From Alphaproteobacteria bacterium LSUCC0719 (GTDB lineage: Bacteria; Pseudomonadota; Alphaproteobacteria; Puniceispirillales; Puniceispirillaceae), in assembly GCA_040839025.1 (NCBI GenBank), contig JBFPJN010000006.1:124001-188000 (forward strand): DNA of 64,000 nucleotides. Reading direction: 5' to 3'. The notes under the pieces are model-generated. The model made no database searches. It was not told the origin of the DNA and worked only from the letters and a program-made list of their open reading frames with translations. Both the position numbers and the translations under genes were made by a program. This document shows, piece after piece, positions 53,030-62,079 of the stretch. The stretch's first letter is position 1. Each line of letters opens with the position of its first letter.

Positions 53030-54448
53030 TCAGATCGTTGTTACCCGCAGGGAATTGGTCGTACCCGCGATCCCGAATGGCATGCCGGCAACAATCACCG
53101 CGTGTGATCCTGCGGCGGCGATCTGGCGTGTGGTGATTTCGGTCACGCCCTCGGCTATCGCGGCCTCGAAATCCTCGGTGATGGTGCTGGCGGCGGTCTG
53201 TGTGCCCCACAGAATGGCAAGCCGGCGCCGCACCTTGATAAAGGGTGACAGCACGAAAAACGGAATCCGGGGGCGTTCGCGGGCGATGCGGACAGCTGTA
53301 TTGCCAGAGGTTGAAAACGCGATGATCACCTCGGCGCCAACCGTTTCGGCCAGCGACACGGTGGCCAGCGCAACTGCATGATACAGGCTTGGCTCGGTTG
53401 GCAGTTTCGGGGGCGCGGTTTCGGGATGTCCGGCGATGTGCAGCTCGGCTGCGGCCACAATCCGCGACATGATCTGAACCGATTCAACCGGAAACTCGCC
53501 GACGGCGGTTTCGGCAGACAGCATCACGGCATCCGCCCCGTCAAAGACCGCACCGGCCACATCCGACGCCTCGGCACGGGTTGGCGTTGGACTGAAAATC
53601 ATTGATTCCAGCATCTGGGTCGCCACCACAACCGGTTTGCCAACCATCCGGCATTCGGCAATGATCTTTTTCTGCCAGCCCGGAACATCCTCCGGTGGCA
53701 GTTCAACACCAAGATCGCCGCGTGCCACCATGATGCCGTCCGCGGCCGCGATGATATCCGACAGCTCGGCAAGCGCGGCCGGCTTTTCGATCTTTGCCAT
53801 CAGCGCCGCGCGGCCGCCAATCCTTGCCTTCACATCCAGAATGTCGCTGGCGCGCTGAACGAAGGACAGCGCCACCCAGTCCACGTCATGGTCCAGCGCA
53901 AAGGCCAGATCGCCATGATCCTTTTCCGTCAGTGGCGGGCTGCCAATCACCATATCCGGCAGGTTCACACCCTTGCGGCTGCTCAGCGGACCACCGACCT
54001 CGACAATGGTGGTGAAACTGTCGGTGTCGATGGCGGTCACCCGCAGCACCAGCTTGCCATCATCGATCAGCAATCTGGCACCCGGCTGCAGCGCGGCAAA
54101 GATTTCCGGATGCGGAAGCCCGACACGGGACGCATCGCCCGGCGTTGCCTCGCCGTCAAACCTGAAACTGTCACCAACCTTCAGCACCACGCCTTCCGCC
54201 ACTTCCCCAATGCGGTGTTTTGGCCCCTGAAGGTCGGCCAGAATACAGGTCGGGCGGCCAGTCACCTCTTCAAGGTCGCGAATGGCGCGAATCCTGTCGG
54301 CATGCTCGGCCTGTGTGCCATGCGAGAAATTGAGCCGGAACACATTGACACCAGCCTCGGCAAGGGCATGCAGCATGTCAGGCGTGCCACTCTTGGTTCC
54401 GATGGTGGCGACGATCTTGGTGGCACGCTTGGTTGATGAAGACAACAT
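53030..54448 (-). CDS. pyk: Pyruvate kinase
   Basis: Final ATP-forming step of glycolysis, 472 residues. KIVATIGTKSGT opens the barrel; FSHGTQAEHADRI, MAKIEKPAAL (catalytic Lys), MVARGDLGVELP, VVVATQMLESMI and DAVMLSAETAVGEFPVE are diagnostic. AGGA lies nine bases before the ATG. The C-terminal effector domain (about 345-472) is complete. With fbp and class I aldolase it supports a working lower glycolytic path. Confidence 0.96.
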   Translation of the reverse strand: MLSSSTKRATKIVATIGTKSGTPDMLHALAEAGVNVFRLNFSHGTQAEHADRIRAIRDLEEVTGRPTCILADLQGPKHRIGEVAEGVVLKVGDSFRFDGEATPGDASRVGLPHPEIFAALQPGARLLIDDGKLVLRVTAIDTDSFTTIVEVGGPLSSRKGVNLPDMVIGSPPLTEKDHGDLAFALDHDVDWVALSFVQRASDILDVKARIGGRAALMAKIEKPAALAELSDIIAAADGIMVARGDLGVELPPEDVPGWQKKIIAECRMVGKPVVVATQMLESMIFSPTPTRAEASDVAGAVFDGADAVMLSAETAVGEFPVESVQIMSRIVAAAELHIAGHPETAPPKLPTEPSLYHAVALATVSLAETVGAEVIIAFSTSGNTAVRIARERPRIPFFVLSPFIKVRRRLAILWGTQTAASTITEDFEAAIAEGVTEITTRQIAAAGSHAVIVAGMPFGIAGTTNSLRVTTI

Positions 54449-54621
54449 CGGCTCTGATCCTGTGAAATGGGGCACGAGCCTTCCCCCGACCCGCTATCAT
54501 CGCGGAAGTCTAGGCGGCGGCACTTGAATTGCAAGTCAAAGACGCGCCAGAATGGGGTCATCCCGGTTCCCTGTTGGCAAATCACGAACATAACGGCAGC
54601 AATACAGGCGCTTTCACCCCT

Positions 54622-55260
54622 ATGATCCCAGCCTTTGAACTTCTCGGCATGGCGTTCCTGCTTGGCTTTATTTTCAACGCCACCCCGGGCGCTGTCTTTG
54701 CGGAAACGATCCGATATGGTCTGTCCGGCGGATACAGGGCGGCACTGTCGGTCCAGTTCGGATCACTTGTCGGTGACGCGGTGTGGGCCATTCTTGGTCT
54801 TGCCGGGATCGGCCTGCTGCTGCAGGCAGAGACATTGAGGGTGCCGGTTGGCATTGCCGGCGCCGGCTATCTGGCGTGGCTGGCCTGGGACAGCTGGCGG
54901 GCCAGCCAGAGCAAGGCCGAGGAGATGCCGCAACGTCAGGGGACCAGCGCGATGCGATCCGGCATCGTGCTGTCACTGTCGAACCCACAGAATGTTGCCT
55001 ATTGGGCGGCGCTTGGCAGCGCCTTTGGCGCGCTGGGAATCAGCAATCCGGACAGGACCGACTACACCATCTTCTTTTGCGGCTTCATGGCCTCATCGGT
55101 GGTCTGGTGCTTTGTCTGCGCCGGGCTGATCAGTCGGCTGTTTGGTGGCCGGGGCGGACTCTGGCGGGTCTGGACATACCGGGTCTGCGCGCTTGCCTTT
55201 GCCTATCTGGCGATTGGTACGGCGCGTGAGGTGATCGCGATACTGGCAGCGTCCGGCTAG
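54622..55260 (+). CDS. LysE-family translocator
   Basis: Inner-membrane exporter of 212 residues with about six hydrophobic segments. ATPGAVFAETIRYGLSGGYR is the LysE motif region, with PGAV in place of PGPN. SLSNPQNVAYWAALGS matches the second conserved block. No clear Shine-Dalgarno; the start is set by the first hydrophobic segment. Specificity unknown. It converges with the SET-domain gene (8 bp). Confidence 0.83.
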   Translation: MIPAFELLGMAFLLGFIFNATPGAVFAETIRYGLSGGYRAALSVQFGSLVGDAVWAILGLAGIGLLLQAETLRVPVGIAGAGYLAWLAWDSWRASQSKAEEMPQRQGTSAMRSGIVLSLSNPQNVAYWAALGSAFGALGISNPDRTDYTIFFCGFMASSVVWCFVCAGLISRLFGGRGGLWRVWTYRVCALAFAYLAIGTAREVIAILAASG

Positions 55261-55268
55261 CCTGTCGG

Positions 55269-55628
55269 CTACGTCTCGGCACGGGTTGTCCAGTAATCAT
55301 CGCCATAATCATGAAACAGCTCTTCGCCGGCCTTGATGTCGCGATCGGCATAAAAGCGAAGGAAGCGGTTGTCGGTCTCGTCGACCTCCCATTTGGCGTT
55401 GCCGGGGGTGGCATGGTTGTAGAGCATGCCGCACCCCATCACGACGAGATAGTCGTTTGGATCGTCCGGGCTGGTAAACAGATAGTCATTCAGACGGTTC
55501 GCCTCCTGCAGATCGTCATCATCAATGACGATGTAGGGACAGCGTTCAAGCGTCTCGCCAGCAGCAACATCCACAAGGGCGAAGACACCAAGCCCATGTA
55601 CCGGAGATTCTCCGACCGTGATTTTCAT
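55269..55628 (-). CDS. Small SET-domain protein
   Basis: Stand-alone SET domain of 119 residues, the fold of protein lysine methyltransferases. Motifs are VHGLGVFALVDVAAGE (SAM binding), GCGMLYNHATPGNAKWE (the NHS-like segment reads NHA), and AGEELFHDYGDDYW with the catalytic Tyr region. Pre- and post-SET cysteines are absent, as in many bacterial SET proteins. The protein methylated, if any, is unknown. Shine-Dalgarno is distant. Confidence 0.85.
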   Translation of the reverse strand: MKITVGESPVHGLGVFALVDVAAGETLERCPYIVIDDDDLQEANRLNDYLFTSPDDPNDYLVVMGCGMLYNHATPGNAKWEVDETDNRFLRFYADRDIKAGEELFHDYGDDYWTTRAET

Positions 55629-55706
55629 GATTGGTCCCGATCCTGTATTGCCATATGCGCGAGGCCAAAGATGTACTGAATTGACAGTCTGCTGTCAGCC
55701 GCTTTG

Positions 55707-56666
55707 TCAGGGCGATGGTGACGCAAGAGGACGCCGCCGTTCCCGCACCGCGGTGATCATGCCGGCCGCCGCGATCATCACCATGCCAAGAATCGCCAGC
55801 CGGGTCGGCCAGCTGTCGAACAGCACCCGGCCCCACACCGCGATCAGCAGCAAATAGGTAAAATCGAGAGGTGCCAGAAGCGAACTGTCGGCTGTCTGAT
55901 AGGCCCGGCTGAGAAACAGGTTCCCGAACAGATTCAGTACCGCCAAAATCGCCAGCATGCCAACCAGCATGGTCGTGACCTCTGGCCAGCTGACAAGAAT
56001 GAAGGGGACCAGCTCGCGCCATGTCGGATCGACAGGCAGCCAGCCCACCGCCACAGCGCCGACAAATCCGGTCAGGATGAACAACAGGTTCACCATACAG
56101 ACAAGCGCCAGCGGACTTTCATTCCGGCAATAGCGTCGCAGCACCAGAATATTGCAGGCATAGAAGAAGCCAGACAGCACAGGAACGGCCTGAAACGGCG
56201 TAAAGGCATCGGCAAACGGGTTCAGCACCAGCAGACAGCCAGCCGCACCAAGAAGCAGCGCGCCAATCCGCCAGGGGCCAATGCGCTCGCCAAGCACCGG
56301 CCCGGCGAGAAGGGTGACAAACAGCGGATAGGTGTACAGGCCGGTTGCCATCTGGGTCACTGTGATCTGCTGCGCGGCGCCAAAGAAACACACCATGCAC
56401 AGGGCCAGCAGAACACCGCGCATAATGGCCGGTCCGAGCCGTTGCGGCCACAGCAGCCTGAGTCCACCCGTGAAAACAGCCAGACCGACGAGGATCGTCA
56501 GATTGAAGGATGAACGAATGATCTGGAGTTGCCAGAAACTGGTCTGAGGGGCGACGAATTTCACAAGCGAATCCTGAAGTGACAACAGGCTTACACCGAC
56601 AAGCAACAACAGCAGGGCCAGCATTGGCCTGTCACCCTGCGGTTGCTCGAAAATCGACACCTTCAT
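55707..56666 (-). CDS. DMT-superfamily (EamA) transporter
   Basis: Inner-membrane transporter of 319 residues with ten predicted helices in two EamA repeats (QDSLVKFVAPQTSFWQLQIIRS in the first; TADSSLLAPLDFTYLLLIAVWG in the second). EamA proteins move amino acids, nucleotides or other metabolites; substrate unknown. It lies 78 bp downstream of nothing else on its strand and is divergent from the glutamine-synthetase-like gene. Confidence 0.88.
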   Translation of the reverse strand: MKVSIFEQPQGDRPMLALLLLLVGVSLLSLQDSLVKFVAPQTSFWQLQIIRSSFNLTILVGLAVFTGGLRLLWPQRLGPAIMRGVLLALCMVCFFGAAQQITVTQMATGLYTYPLFVTLLAGPVLGERIGPWRIGALLLGAAGCLLVLNPFADAFTPFQAVPVLSGFFYACNILVLRRYCRNESPLALVCMVNLLFILTGFVGAVAVGWLPVDPTWRELVPFILVSWPEVTTMLVGMLAILAVLNLFGNLFLSRAYQTADSSLLAPLDFTYLLLIAVWGRVLFDSWPTRLAILGMVMIAAAGMITAVRERRRPLASPSP

Positions 56667-56793
56667 ACGCTGTCACCACCTGCAGCCACCATTCCTGCCG
56701 CAAGCCTATAGACGAGTGTGGCGTGAGGCGACCAAAATCACCATCACGTCAGGTCTGCGGCCCTGTCCTTGCAATGCCGGTGGCAGTGTGATT

Positions 56794-56829
56794 GCATCAC
56801 GCAACAGCAACGCATCACGCAACAGCAAC
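56794..56829. repeat. 18-bp perfect tandem duplication before the GS-like gene
   Basis: Two identical GCATCACGCAACAGCAAC units end 36 bp before the chosen GTG start. Same size class as the 18-bp duplication near 1744. Confidence 0.95.
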
Positions 56830-56865
56830 GACAGCGCAGCATCATCGCAAGAGAGGCCGGTCATC

Positions 56866-58161
56866 GTGACGACGACAGACTATTCATTGCCACAGGGAAC
56901 ACATACCGTTGCCCTGGGACTCGGAGATCTGAACGGTATCATGCGCGGCAAGCGCATCCCGGCGGCGCAATGGGACAGGATCTGCCAGTCCGGCAACGCG
57001 CTGGCAATGTCATTGTTCACCATGGATATGACGTGCGATATCTGGGACACGCCGGTGGTCAATTTTGAAAACGGCTTTCCCGATTGCCATATCTTCCCGC
57101 TTTACTCCCCGGTCTCCATTCCGTGGGAACCGGGGGTGGCGCTGTGTTTTGCGCGTGCCGAAAGCATGAACCATAAAGCGCTGTCCATCGATCCACGCCA
57201 GGCCCTGGTCCGGCAAATCGCACGCGCCAATGCGATGGGCATTGAAATTCATGCCGGCACCGAACTGGAATTCTATCTTCTGGACCCGGAAACAGGCTTG
57301 CCCTTCGACAGGGGCAATGATTGCTACGGTTTGGACCGGGCCGCAGAACTTGAACCGATCCTTGGGCCCATTCGCGAACATATAGAGGCCATGGGCATTC
57401 CCATCGAACAGTCAAACCCGGAATATGCGGCTGGTCAGGTCGAGGTGAATTTCCGCCATGATACCGCTCTTCTGGCGGCGGACCGGGTGGTCATGTTCCG
57501 CTCGCTGGTCAAGCAGCTGGCAGCGCGGCATGGCTTTCATGCCAGTTTCATGGCCAAACCCTTTCTTGCCGAAAGTGGCAACGGGTTTCATGTCCATTAT
57601 TCACTATGGTCCGAGGGACGGAACATCTTCTCCGAAAAGGGGCAGCTGAGTGATGCCGGTCGACATTTCCTGGCCGGCATGCAGCACCGGATGGCCGAGA
57701 TGTCGATCTGCGGCGCAATGACGGTCAATGGATATCGCCGCCGCCAGCCGCAATCATTCTGTCCGACCAACGCAAGCTGGGGATTTGACAATCGCACCGT
57801 CGCGCTTCGCGTGATTGAAGGACATGAAAGCGCCACCCGAATCGAAAAGCGTGATGCCGGGGCCGATTGCAACCCCTATCTGCTGCTGGCGGCGGATATC
57901 GCCGCCGGTCTTGACGGTATGGAAGCGGCAATGGAACCGACGGACGTCACGACCGGGAATGCCTATCTTGATGGCTCCGCCCCGCCAATCCCCCTGCAGC
58001 TTGACGAGGCCATCCGCCAGGCCCGTGCCTCGGCCTGGCTTGGCGAGATTCTCGGTGCCGATCAGTATGAAATTTGGCTTCAGCAGGCGGAACGCGAACT
58101 GGATTTCTTCTGGCAACAGGTCACGCCCTTCGAGACCGAGAGGTATCTGCGGGTGTTCTGA
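56866..58161 (+). CDS. Glutamine synthetase-family ligase (PuuA/GlnT-like)
   Basis: ATP-dependent gamma-glutamyl ligase-like protein of 431 residues. GS motifs are GTELEFYLLDPE (metal Glu), EQSNPEYAAGQVEVNF, GNGFHVHYSLW, and ATRIEKRDAGADCNPYLLLA. It lacks the GlnA adenylylation region, fitting the gamma-glutamylpolyamine / gamma-glutamylmethylamide group. In a window rich in methylamine genes a methylated-amine substrate is attractive but unproven. GTG start with GAGAGG nine bases upstream; a longer frame from 56716 reads through the repeat and is less likely. Confidence 0.87.
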   Translation: MTTTDYSLPQGTHTVALGLGDLNGIMRGKRIPAAQWDRICQSGNALAMSLFTMDMTCDIWDTPVVNFENGFPDCHIFPLYSPVSIPWEPGVALCFARAESMNHKALSIDPRQALVRQIARANAMGIEIHAGTELEFYLLDPETGLPFDRGNDCYGLDRAAELEPILGPIREHIEAMGIPIEQSNPEYAAGQVEVNFRHDTALLAADRVVMFRSLVKQLAARHGFHASFMAKPFLAESGNGFHVHYSLWSEGRNIFSEKGQLSDAGRHFLAGMQHRMAEMSICGAMTVNGYRRRQPQSFCPTNASWGFDNRTVALRVIEGHESATRIEKRDAGADCNPYLLLAADIAAGLDGMEAAMEPTDVTTGNAYLDGSAPPIPLQLDEAIRQARASAWLGEILGADQYEIWLQQAERELDFFWQQVTPFETERYLRVF

Positions 58162-58332
58162 TGCCGCCCCGGACACCGGCAAGCAGCATCTTTTGAGTGG
58201 TTTTTCCTGTCGAAATGCCTATAACTTTACAGAGATGCGGGTGGCTCGTGTTTGTCACATTGTGACGATTGGGGGACACGGGCAAATACCCGCATCGCAA
58301 AGCATCAGACCACCTGCCGTGAGGTATCCCCG

Positions 58333-59262
58333 ATGAAAATCACCCGCAAAGTCAAAGCCATCCTCGACAATTATGGTGCCGACAACCCAGGCGTGAAGGC
58401 CAATCTGGCGCGCATCCTGATGCAGGGTCGGCTTGGCGGCACCGGCAAGCTTGTCATTCTGCCAGTCGATCAGGGCTTTGAACATGGCCCGGCGCGAAGC
58501 TTTGCCGTCAACCCGGACGCCTATGACCCGCATTATCATTTTCAGCTTGCCATTGATGCCGGTCTGTCGGCCTATGCCGCGCCGCTGGGTATGATCGAGG
58601 CAGGTGCTGATAAATTTGCCGGGCAGATCCCAACCATCATGAAGGTCAATTCGTCGAACTCTCTGGCTCGTGGCGGTGATGCGCCAAGCCAGGCCATTAC
58701 CGGATCGGTGGCCGAGGCGCTTCGTCTTGGATGCAGTGCCGTCGGCTTTACCATCTATCCGGGGTCCGATGCCGCCTTTGACATGATCGGGCAGTTTCAG
58801 GACATGGCCGCCGAGGCCAAGGCGCTTGGCCTTGCCGTGGTGCTGTGGTCCTATCCGCGTGGGGGCGGGCTGAGCAAACCGGGCGAAACGGCACTCGACG
58901 TTGCCGCCTATGCAGCCCATATGGCGGCGCTTCTCGGTGCCCATATCATCAAGGTCAAGCCCCCAACAGACCATCTTGAGCAGGCGGCGGCAACATCGGT
59001 CTATGAATCTGTCGGCGTGCCGCGTGACACGCTGGCCGCGCGCACCCGCCATATCATGCAGGCATCATTCGCCGGACGCCGGATTGTTGTCTTTTCCGGT
59101 GGCGCGGCCAAGGATCGCGCCGGCCTGATGGAGGAAATCCGCGGGCTTCGTGATGGCGGCGGCAATGGTTCAATCATCGGGCGCAATACGTTCCAGCGCC
59201 CCCGCGAGGAAGCTCTCGACCTGCTCTCGGAAATCATCGGGATCTACAAATCCGGCACCTGA
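58333..59262 (+). CDS. Class I fructose-bisphosphate aldolase (DhnA/FbaB type)
   Basis: Schiff-base aldolase cleaving fructose-1,6-bisphosphate, 309 residues. VILPVDQGFEHGPARSF begins the barrel, HIIKVKPPTD carries the Schiff-base Lys (207 or 209), and VVFSGGAAKDR and GNGSIIGRNTFQRP bind phosphate. GAGG lies eight bases before the ATG. Archaeal-type class I aldolases replace class II in some alphaproteobacteria. The 58162-58332 gap holds no gene. Confidence 0.92.
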   Translation: MKITRKVKAILDNYGADNPGVKANLARILMQGRLGGTGKLVILPVDQGFEHGPARSFAVNPDAYDPHYHFQLAIDAGLSAYAAPLGMIEAGADKFAGQIPTIMKVNSSNSLARGGDAPSQAITGSVAEALRLGCSAVGFTIYPGSDAAFDMIGQFQDMAAEAKALGLAVVLWSYPRGGGLSKPGETALDVAAYAAHMAALLGAHIIKVKPPTDHLEQAAATSVYESVGVPRDTLAARTRHIMQASFAGRRIVVFSGGAAKDRAGLMEEIRGLRDGGGNGSIIGRNTFQRPREEALDLLSEIIGIYKSGT

Positions 59263-59420
59263 CGCCGGTAGGCCGGTACACCCGGCTGACAATGCCGACG
59301 ATCCCCGTCGGGTGGACAAAGCTGACCAGGGTGCCTCATCAGGCATTTGGACACGGTCCCGTTTCTGTTCCGGCGCGCATCTGGCGCACAAGATGCCGGC
59401 CAATCAAAAGAGGTACAGAT

Positions 59421-59849
59421 ATGAACATCACACTTCAGCAGGCACGGACAGTTGTCGAAGCGTCGCTTGCCAAAGGGCGCGAGATGGGGTTGAAGCCGCT
59501 CAGCGTCGTTATACTCGACAGCCGGGGCGCGCTTGTCGCGGCATTGTCGGAGGATGGCTGCAGCCAGCTGCGGGCAAAGATCGCCCATGGCAAGGCGAAT
59601 GCCGCCATCGGCCTTGGCATCGGAACACGAGCCCTGATGAACCGTGCCGAACAGCAGGCCTATTTCATTCAGGCCGTCAATGGTGCCTTTGGTGGCGACA
59701 TGGTACCGGTTCCCGGTGGCGTGCTGATCCATGATGATGGCGGAACGCTTGTTGGCGCGATTGGCATTTCCGGCGACACGTCGGACAATGACGAGGCGGC
59801 GGCGCTTGCCGGGATCGCGGCGGCCGGCCTGACTGGCAAAGTGGACTGA
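59421..59849 (+). CDS. GlcG/HbpS-family protein
   Basis: Small alpha/beta protein of 142 residues. The family pattern is clear: MNITLQQARTVVEASLAKGREMG, VVILDSRGALVAALSEDG, KANAAIGLG, and VPGGVLIHDDGGTLVGAIGISGD. Members include GlcG of the glycolate locus and haem-binding HbpS; function is mostly unknown. AGAGG lies seven bases upstream. The stop codon is inside a 17-bp tandem duplication. Confidence 0.87.
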   Translation: MNITLQQARTVVEASLAKGREMGLKPLSVVILDSRGALVAALSEDGCSQLRAKIAHGKANAAIGLGIGTRALMNRAEQQAYFIQAVNGAFGGDMVPVPGGVLIHDDGGTLVGAIGISGDTSDNDEAAALAGIAAAGLTGKVD

Positions 59850-59866
59850 CTGGCAAAGTGGACTGA
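59833..59866. repeat. 17-bp perfect tandem duplication containing the glcG-like stop
   Basis: Two identical CTGGCAAAGTGGACTGA units. The first contains the last codons and TGA stop of the GlcG-like gene; the second repeats them out of use directly downstream. Confidence 0.95.
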
Positions 59867-60044
59867 CAGGGATCCAGCGCAAGACATCACAGCCCGCACG
59901 GGAGAAGCCGGCGGAAAAACCGGATCTGGAGGGTGGCCATCTGAGGTGCCGCCATGTACACAGGGGCGCACAGACGGGCGCGGTAGAGCGAACGACGCGT
60001 CCAACCCATCTTTTCTCCGTTCCCGAGACACAGACCCTTACCTC

Positions 60045-61661
60045 ATGTCATTATTCAAGTCTGGCCGACTTCACCGGCTCGTTTGTGGTGAATTCTATAA
60101 CGACAGTTCCCGCCCCCGATTGTCGTCAAAGCAGCTTTCCATCGAAATATTGTCCGGCCTTACCGTGTCTCTGGCGCTGGTGCCAGAAGCGGTGGCCTTT
60201 GCCTTTGTTGCCGGTGTGGCGCCACCGGTCGGACTCTATGCGGCATTCATCGTCGGCCTGATTACGGCGCTCTTTGGAGGACGGCCCGGTATGATTTCCG
60301 GGGCCACGGGCGCTCTGGCTGTCGTGATGGTGGCGCTGGTCATGGAACATGGCGTCCAGTATCTGTTTGCCACCGTGATACTGATGGGCATTCTGCAGCT
60401 GATTGCCGGCGCTCTGCGATGGGGCAAATTCATTCGTATGGTCCCCTATCCGGTGATGATCGGCTTTGTGAACGGTCTTGCGATCGTGATTGGGCTGGCG
60501 CAGCTGGAGCAGTTCAAGATTGCCAGTCCGGATGGCGGCACACGCTGGATGGACGGTCAGATGCTGTACACCACCATCGGCATGATTGCGTTGACCATGC
60601 TTGTCATCTGGCAGGCACCGCGTCTGACGAAACTTGTTCCGGCACCACTCGCAGCCATCGGCATCGTCACTGCCATTGTGATCGGCTTTGACATCGACGT
60701 GCCGCGCGTCGGCGACCTTGCCAGCCTGTCGGGGGGACTGCCCGCCTTCGCCATCCCGACGGTGCCATTCACCGTCGAAACATTGGCCATCATCTTTCCC
60801 TATGCGCTGATCCTGGCGGCCATCGGTTTGATTGAAAGTCTTCTGACCTTGAATCTTGTCGGTGACATGACCGAACAGCGCGGCGGTGCCTCGCGCGAAT
60901 GTGTGGCCCAGGGCGCGGCCAATTTCGTGACCGGCTTTTTTGGTGGCATGGGCGGCTGTGCGATGATTGGCCAGTCGATGATCAATGTGAAGTCCGGCGG
61001 TCGCACCCGCATTGCCGGTGTCGCCGCGGCACTGTTCCTTCTTGGTTTCATTCTGTTCACCGCATCGCTGATCGAGCAAATTCCCATTGCCGCGCTTGTC
61101 GGGGTGATGTTCATGGTTGTTATCGGTACCTTTGCCTGGCATTCCATCACCACATTGCGCAAGGTGCCGCGCGCCGATGCGCTGGTCATTCTCACCGTCA
61201 CCGCTGTCACCGTGGCCGAGGATCTGGCCATTGCGGTGGTTGTCGGGGTGATCATGTCGGCGCTTGTCTATGCCTGGAACGCGGCCAAGACCATTCAGGC
61301 GTCCAAGCGCCCCTCTGTCCGGGAAAAGGGGGCCATCGTCTATGACATCAAGGGACCGCTATTCTTTGGTTCGGCAACCGGGTTTCGCGAGCTGTTCCAG
61401 ATCAAGGACGATCCCGCCACGGTGATCATCGACTTTGCCGGATCCCGCGTTGTCGATCAGTCAGCCCTTCAGGCCATCGAGGATATCGCCGCCAAATATC
61501 ACGAGGCCGGCAAGACCGTGATGCTCCGCCATCTGAGCCGTGACTGCCACAGGTTGCTGTCACGGTCCGGACAGCTGATCATCGGCAGTGACGACGACCC
61601 GGAATATCAGGTGGCTGTAGACTACCGCGTGCGGCAGGGGGCATTCGACACCGGCCACTGA
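60045..61661 (+). CDS. SulP/SLC26 family anion transporter with STAS domain
   Basis: Inner-membrane anion transporter of 538 residues. The transport core (about 25-400) starts with ILSGLTVSLALVPEAVAFAFVAGV and includes GRPGMISGATGALAVVM. A C-terminal STAS domain (about 430-538) has VIIDFAGSRVVDQSALQAIEDI. Bacterial SulP proteins carry sulfate, bicarbonate or dicarboxylates; substrate not assignable. Start lacks a Shine-Dalgarno; the long in-frame extension to 59946 is not family-like. The 59850-60044 gap holds no gene. Confidence 0.92.
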   Translation: MSLFKSGRLHRLVCGEFYNDSSRPRLSSKQLSIEILSGLTVSLALVPEAVAFAFVAGVAPPVGLYAAFIVGLITALFGGRPGMISGATGALAVVMVALVMEHGVQYLFATVILMGILQLIAGALRWGKFIRMVPYPVMIGFVNGLAIVIGLAQLEQFKIASPDGGTRWMDGQMLYTTIGMIALTMLVIWQAPRLTKLVPAPLAAIGIVTAIVIGFDIDVPRVGDLASLSGGLPAFAIPTVPFTVETLAIIFPYALILAAIGLIESLLTLNLVGDMTEQRGGASRECVAQGAANFVTGFFGGMGGCAMIGQSMINVKSGGRTRIAGVAAALFLLGFILFTASLIEQIPIAALVGVMFMVVIGTFAWHSITTLRKVPRADALVILTVTAVTVAEDLAIAVVVGVIMSALVYAWNAAKTIQASKRPSVREKGAIVYDIKGPLFFGSATGFRELFQIKDDPATVIIDFAGSRVVDQSALQAIEDIAAKYHEAGKTVMLRHLSRDCHRLLSRSGQLIIGSDDDPEYQVAVDYRVRQGAFDTGH

Positions 61662-61706
61662 CCCGCCTTCATGGCGACGTCGGCGCTGACCGGTTTTGCC
61701 AAAAAC

Positions 61707-61734
61707 TCACCCGGCCGAGGTCACCCGGCCGGGC
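61707..61734. repeat. 14-bp duplication forming a GC-rich hairpin after the SulP gene
   Basis: TCACCCGGCCGAGG is followed by TCACCCGGCCGGGC. Within it CCCGGCC and GGCCGGG can pair (7 bp). There is no T-run, so terminator function is doubtful. It lies 45 bp past the SulP stop, between convergent genes. Confidence 0.7.
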
Positions 61735-61791
61735 CGTCAGGAGTGGGGTTGCGTTGGCAAAGCCAGATTGCCTTGCCTTGATGATGCGCCG

Positions 61792-61980
61792 TCAGGCAGG
61801 TCGTTTGAAGATCAGGAAGTTGTTGTTGACGCCGTCATTCATGCCCTGGCCGACGAATTCCCAGCCTTCCTGGCCAAGCTCGTTCAGATCCTTTTCAAAC
61901 TTGTCATCCTTGATGCCCTTGAAGAAGCCCTTGTAATTGTCTCGATTGGCCTCGAGTGTCTTATATTCCCAGCGTTGCAT
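61792..61980 (-). CDS. DUF4177-family small protein
   Basis: Protein of 62 residues. The family pattern is MQRWEYKTLEA... then LNELGQEGWEFVGQG...FLIFKRP. DUF4177 proteins are short single-domain beta-alpha proteins of unknown function. AAGGA lies seven bases before the ATG. It converges with the SulP gene; 99 bp separate it from the next minus-strand gene. Confidence 0.88.
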   Translation of the reverse strand: MQRWEYKTLEANRDNYKGFFKGIKDDKFEKDLNELGQEGWEFVGQGMNDGVNNNFLIFKRPA

Positions 61981-62079
61981 CTGATCTTCCTTTCACAAGT
62001 CTATAGATCTATACCGAATACGTGGTGTGGAAAATGAGTGTGTTCAACCCCCTTCGCCGGCAAAAAGAGCGCTGCGCCA

